Of a stretch of DNA of 64,000 bases, positions 60,526-64,000 are shown piece by piece. Made by a program: the position numbers and the translations under genes. The stretch spans positions 4,340,001 to 4,404,000 of the forward strand of contig NZ_SMGP01000001.1 of NCBI RefSeq assembly GCF_004339745.1, given 5' to 3'. The stretch is from Paraburkholderia sp. BL9I2N2. GTDB taxonomy: Bacteria > Pseudomonadota > Gammaproteobacteria > Burkholderiales > Burkholderiaceae. Each line of letters opens with the position of its first letter. Within the stretch, counting starts at the first letter, position 1. Under the pieces are notes generated by a model. That model was not told the origin of the DNA and ran no database searches. It worked only from the letters and a program-made list of their open reading frames with translations.

Positions 60526-60756
60526 GCACGTATGGGTCCCGCTCGGGCGGGCATCATCCACTAAGTGCAAATCCCAATGAATGCGCTGCATCATTGGCGC
60601 GACAATGGCAGCCATGCTGCGTGCCGCCCCATGGATCACCGTCCGGATTGGTGCAGCACGCCAACGAGCGGCACGGGGTGCCGCCGTCATAAAAAGTCGC
60701 GCAGCGGTTCGCGCGTAAGATCGTAATGCTTCGCCTTACTCCGTATGGAAGGGAAC

Positions 60757-61536
60757 ATGATTCTCGGCGATACGATTCTCGAAACGCGCGGCCTCACTCG
60801 TGAGTTCAAAGGCTTCATCGCCGTGAACGGTGTGAACCTGCGCGTGCGCCGTGGCTCGATCCATGCGCTGATCGGCCCGAATGGGGCAGGCAAGACCACC
60901 TGCTTCAATCTGCTCACCAAATTTCTGGAACCCACCGCGGGTCAGATCGTTTTTAACGGCATCGACATCACGAGCGAACGCCCGGCGCAAATCGCGCGGC
61001 GCGGCATTATCCGCTCGTTCCAGATTTCTGCTGTGTTTCCGCATCTGACAGCATTGCAGAATGTGCGCATCGGTTTGCAGCGCCAGCTCGGCACGGCATT
61101 TCATTTCTGGAAGAGTGAGCGTACGCTGCGCCAACTCGATGACCGCGCAATGGATCTGCTCACCCAGGTCGGACTGACCGATTTTGCCGATGTGTTGACG
61201 GTCGAACTTTCCTACGGCCGCAAGCGCGCGCTGGAAATTGCCACCACGCTTTCCATGGAACCCGAGCTCATGCTGCTCGACGAACCCACGCAAGGCATGG
61301 GCCATGAAGACGTCGACCGCGTGACGGCGTTGATCAAAAAAGTATCGAGCGGCCGCACCATCCTCATGGTCGAGCACAACATGAATGTGATCGCCGGTAT
61401 CTCCGACACGATTACCGTGCTGCAACGTGGCGAAGTGCTCGCAGAAGGCAGCTACGCCGAAGTGTCGAAGAATCCGCTCGTGATGCAAGCCTATATGGGC
61501 AGCGCCGACGCGGCGCTCGCCGGAGCCCACGCATGA
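60757..61536 (+). CDS. livG: Branched-chain-type ABC transporter ATP-binding protein LivG
   Basis: A 259-residue ATPase. Walker A GPNGAGKTT, signature LSYGRKRALEIATTL and Walker B PELMLLDEPTQGMGHEDVD are in order. It pairs with LivF to power a branched-chain amino acid or amide importer. ATG 60757 is chosen because GGAAGGGAA precedes it; ATG 60745 is four codons upstream. Its stop overlaps the livF start by ATGA. Confidence 0.93.
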   Translation: MILGDTILETRGLTREFKGFIAVNGVNLRVRRGSIHALIGPNGAGKTTCFNLLTKFLEPTAGQIVFNGIDITSERPAQIARRGIIRSFQISAVFPHLTALQNVRIGLQRQLGTAFHFWKSERTLRQLDDRAMDLLTQVGLTDFADVLTVELSYGRKRALEIATTLSMEPELMLLDEPTQGMGHEDVDRVTALIKKVSSGRTILMVEHNMNVIAGISDTITVLQRGEVLAEGSYAEVSKNPLVMQAYMGSADAALAGAHA

Positions 61537-62291
61537 ATACGATTGCCGAGCGTGAAAGCCTCGACGTAAGCGGGACGGAGAACGCTGCTCCCGCGCTGGA
61601 CATCAAGGGTTTGCAGGCGTGGTACGGGGAGTCCCATATTCTGCACGGCGTCGATCTGACGGTGAACCGCGGCGAAGTCGTCACGCTGCTGGGTCGCAAC
61701 GGTGCGGGCCGGACCACCACGCTGCGCGCCATCATGGGCCTGACCGGACGGCGCACCGGTTCGATCCGCATCGGCGGACGCGAAACCATCAACCTGCCCA
61801 CGCATCGCATCGCGCATTGCGCCGTGGGTTATTGCCCGGAAGAACGGGGTATCTTTTCGAGCCTCTCGTGCGAGGAAAACCTGCTGTTGCCGCCGCCGGT
61901 CGGCGACAAGGCACACATGATGTCGCTCGAAGAAATCTATTCGATGTTTCCGAATCTGCAAGAGCGCCGCATGAGCCAGGGTACGCGGCTGTCGGGCGGC
62001 GAACAGCAGATGCTGGCGGTGGCGCGCATTCTGCGCACCGGCGCGAGCTTGCTGCTGCTCGACGAGATCTCGGAAGGGCTCGCGCCTGTTATCGTGCAGG
62101 CGCTGGCGCGCATGATCATGACACTCAAGGCGCGGGGCTATACCGTTGTGATGGTCGAACAGAACTTCCGTTTTGCCGCGCCGCTTGCAGATCGCTTCTA
62201 CGTGATGGAGCACGGCGCGATTGTCGAGCACTTCGGGGCGAGTGAACTCGAAAGCAAGATGCCGGTCCTGCACGATCTACTGGGCGTATAA
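61533..62291 (+). CDS. livF: Branched-chain-type ABC transporter ATP-binding protein LivF
   Basis: A 252-residue ATPase with Walker A written GRNGAGRTT. Arg (CGG, near 61710) takes the place of the Lys that normally binds the ATP phosphates. Signature LSGGEQQMLAVARIL and Walker B SLLLLDEISEGLAP are intact. The gene overlaps livG by ATGA. The exchange could be subgroup-typical or could shift work to LivG. Confidence 0.92.
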   Translation: MNTIAERESLDVSGTENAAPALDIKGLQAWYGESHILHGVDLTVNRGEVVTLLGRNGAGRTTTLRAIMGLTGRRTGSIRIGGRETINLPTHRIAHCAVGYCPEERGIFSSLSCEENLLLPPPVGDKAHMMSLEEIYSMFPNLQERRMSQGTRLSGGEQQMLAVARILRTGASLLLLDEISEGLAPVIVQALARMIMTLKARGYTVVMVEQNFRFAAPLADRFYVMEHGAIVEHFGASELESKMPVLHDLLGV

Positions 62292-62342
62292 AAACGCCCG
62301 ATTGCCTCTGATAACCACAAGCGAAGAAACCAGGAGACAGGA

Positions 62343-63557
62343 ATGAAAAAGAACCCACTCGCGCGGCTTGCCACACTTTGTTTCGCGGTCGCCGCCGGCG
62401 CCGCTTTGACGATGGGCAGCGCGCAAGCGGCTGACGACGCGGTCAAGATCGGTTTCATTACCGATATGTCCGGTCTGTATGCGGATATCGACGGGCAGGG
62501 TGGACTCGAAGCGATCCGTATGGCGGTGGCGGATTTCGGCGGCAAGGTGAACGGCAAGCCGATCACGGTGGTGTATGCGGACCACCAGAACAAGGCGGAC
62601 ATCGCAGCGTCGCGCGCACGTGAATGGTTCGACCGCGACGGCGTCGATCTGCTGATCGGCGGCACGAACTCGGCGACCGGTCTGTCGATGAACACCGTGG
62701 CCGGAGAAAAGAAGAAGGTCTACATCAGCATCGGCGCGGGCGCGGACACGCTGACCAATGAGCAATGCACGCCGTACACGATCCACTACGCGTACGACAC
62801 CACGGCGCTGGCCAAGGGCACGGGCTCGGCGGTGACGAAGCAGGGCGGCAAGACCTGGTACTTCCTGACCGCCGACTACGCATTCGGCAAGGCGCTGGAA
62901 AAGAATACGTCGGACGTGGTGAAAGCGAGCGGCGGCCAGGTGCTGGGCGCGGTGCGCCATCCGCTGTCGGCTTCGGATTTCTCGTCGTTCCTGTTGCAGG
63001 CGCAGGCGTCGAAGGCGCAGATTCTCGGCCTCGCCAACGCGGGCGGCGACACGATCAACTCGATCAAGGCGGCCAAGGAATTCGGCATTACCAAGACGAT
63101 GAAACTCGCCGCGCTGCTGATGTTCATCGACGATGTTCACAGCCTGGGTCTGGAAACCACGCAAGGCCTCGTGCTGACGGACAGCTGGTACTGGAACAAG
63201 GACGCCACCACGCGCAAGTGGGCGCAGCGCTACTTCGAAAAGATGAAGAAGATGCCGTCGAGCCTGCAGGCCGCTGACTACTCGGCGACCATGACCTATC
63301 TGAATGCAGTGAAGGCGGTGGGTTCGACCGACTCCGACAAGGTGATGGCGCAACTGAAGAAGACCAAGATCGACGATTTCTATGCGAAGGGCTACATCCG
63401 TCAGGACGGCAGCATGATTCACGACATGTACCTGATGCAGGTCAAGACGCCGGCTGAATCCAAAGAGCCGTGGGACTACTACAAGATCACAGCGACGATC
63501 CCCGGCGAGCAGGCGTTCACAACCAAGGCGGAAACGCGCTGCGCGTTGTGGAAATAA
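62343..63557 (+). CDS. ABC transporter substrate-binding protein (LivK type)
   Basis: A 404-residue periplasmic protein. The signal peptide runs to GSAQA near residue 29. The mature part has VKIGFITDMSGLYADIDGQG, LIGGTNSATGLSMNTVAGEK and TWYFLTADYAFGKALEKNTS. It belongs to the type-I fold group that carries branched-chain amino acids, amides or small aromatics; sequence alone does not choose. ATG 62343 has CAGGAGACAG upstream. A strong stem-loop separates it from livH. Confidence 0.9.
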   Translation: MKKNPLARLATLCFAVAAGAALTMGSAQAADDAVKIGFITDMSGLYADIDGQGGLEAIRMAVADFGGKVNGKPITVVYADHQNKADIAASRAREWFDRDGVDLLIGGTNSATGLSMNTVAGEKKKVYISIGAGADTLTNEQCTPYTIHYAYDTTALAKGTGSAVTKQGGKTWYFLTADYAFGKALEKNTSDVVKASGGQVLGAVRHPLSASDFSSFLLQAQASKAQILGLANAGGDTINSIKAAKEFGITKTMKLAALLMFIDDVHSLGLETTQGLVLTDSWYWNKDATTRKWAQRYFEKMKKMPSSLQAADYSATMTYLNAVKAVGSTDSDKVMAQLKKTKIDDFYAKGYIRQDGSMIHDMYLMQVKTPAESKEPWDYYKITATIPGEQAFTTKAETRCALWK

Positions 63558-63658
63558 ACGCTGGTTCGTAACCAGATGGCCGTCTGCCTGCTGCTCCTGT
63601 CGGGCGATGTGTAATGTCACGATGGTACACAGGCTGACGGAGAACCGTTTCACATGCC

Positions 63659-63693
63659 GCGCGCGATCGGCGTCTTTGCCGCTGATCGCGCGC
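63659..63693 (+). promoter_or_regulatory. Intercistronic stem-loop between the binding protein and livH
   Basis: GCGCGCGATC (63659-63668) pairs perfectly with GATCGCGCGC (63684-63693). As at araF-araG, it could raise binding-protein mRNA over the permease mRNA. Confidence 0.5.
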
Positions 63694-63744
63694 CGGCCGG
63701 ATCGTGCGTGACCGATCTCACCTTGGCGATGGGTTAAGGCTTCA

Positions 63745-64000
63745 ATGGAAATCTTTGGCGTTCCGCTACCGGCGATGCTGAGCCAGCTGCTGCTGGGGCT
63801 CGTGAACGGCTCGTTCTACGCAATTCTGAGCCTCGGGCTGGCGGTGATCTTCGGCTTGCTCAACGTGATCAATTTCGCGCACGGCGCGTTGTTCATGCTG
63901 GGCGCGATGCTCGCGTGGATGGGCTTTTCGTATTTCGGCCTGCCTTACTGGGTCATGCTGGTGCTGGCACCGCTGATCGTCGGACTGTTCGGCATCGCGA
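63745..64000 (+). CDS. livH: Branched-chain-type ABC transporter permease LivH (partial)
   Basis: The first 85 residues of a permease, cut by the window end. MEIFGVPLPAMLSQLLLGLV and GSFYAILSLGLAVIFGLLNV form the first helices, followed by NFAHGALFMLGAMLAWMGFS, the typical LivH start. It continues the livG-livF-binding protein operon. Confidence 0.9.
   Translation, partial: MEIFGVPLPAMLSQLLLGLVNGSFYAILSLGLAVIFGLLNVINFAHGALFMLGAMLAWMGFSYFGLPYWVMLVLAPLIVGLFGIA

Noticed and set aside
62277..63653. 458-codon minus-strand frame opposite the liv binding-protein gene
   Set aside because: Shadow frame with no family features; the plus strand has a signal peptide and binding-protein motifs.
1..64000. 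GC-skew switch as direct evidence for the origin
   Set aside because: Hand counts of single 60-base lines disagreed (for example G16/C24 at 19261 but G23/C16 at 36001), and coding strand confuses them. Only a full calculation would be meaningful.

Overview
The window is about 62-65% GC by eye and densely coded. It carries genes that sit together in Burkholderia and Paraburkholderia: a gsp type II secretion cluster with gspC on the opposite strand, an arabonate-dehydratase arabinose operon, phhAB with an Lrp regulator, hupB and mnmC. I read it as the main chromosome of a Paraburkholderia-like betaproteobacterium. I see no rRNA, tRNA, insertion sequence, prophage or CRISPR array.

Layout. 1-5.3 kb: start of a homodimeric pyruvate dehydrogenase E1 with a divergent Lrp regulator, an SDR, a GlxA-type regulator, a HIT protein and SpeG. 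6.3-14.6 kb: an L-arabinose uptake and oxidation operon (aldehyde dehydrogenase homologue, araF, araG, araH, dehydratase) with a divergent LysR gene. The LysR gene is frameshifted, and the aldehyde dehydrogenase has lost its catalytic Cys and oxyanion Asn. 14.8-20.9 kb: YaeQ, a VOC protein, the ada-alkA alkylation repair pair, gshA and a lipoprotein. 20.9-25.6 kb: MarR, a DHA2 exporter, a small membrane protein and a NodT-type outer-membrane factor. 25.7-37.7 kb: gspN-M-L-K-J-I-H-G, divergent gspC, gspF-E-D. 38.2-43 kb: lytic transglycosylase, a His-rich CobW GTPase, hupB and mnmC. 43-46.8 kb: an antiporter and ybdK, flanked by two inverted DnaA-box modules that look like a split replication origin. 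46.8-55.7 kb: MarR with a Cys-rich tail, glutamine amidotransferase, old yellow enzyme, SET methyltransferase, a TctDE-like two-component pair, DUF3717, phhB, phhA, Lrp and a CYTH protein. 56-64 kb: LysR, mmsA, a GMC oxidoreductase and a branched-chain-type ABC transporter that runs off the end.

The most interesting signals are not protein genes. (1) Two copies of the array DnaA box, 13-nt spacer, CTTGTTAACTA, TAC/TAG triplets face each other around the antiporter and ybdK genes, far from any dnaA gene. (2) A candidate small RNA on the minus strand near 15.9 kb has two tandem CUCCUCC anti-Shine-Dalgarno motifs, a promoter and a strong terminator. (3) A three-copy, roughly 73-nt repeat with compensatory base changes lies in three divergent intergenic regions. 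Database novelty could not be checked for any of these.
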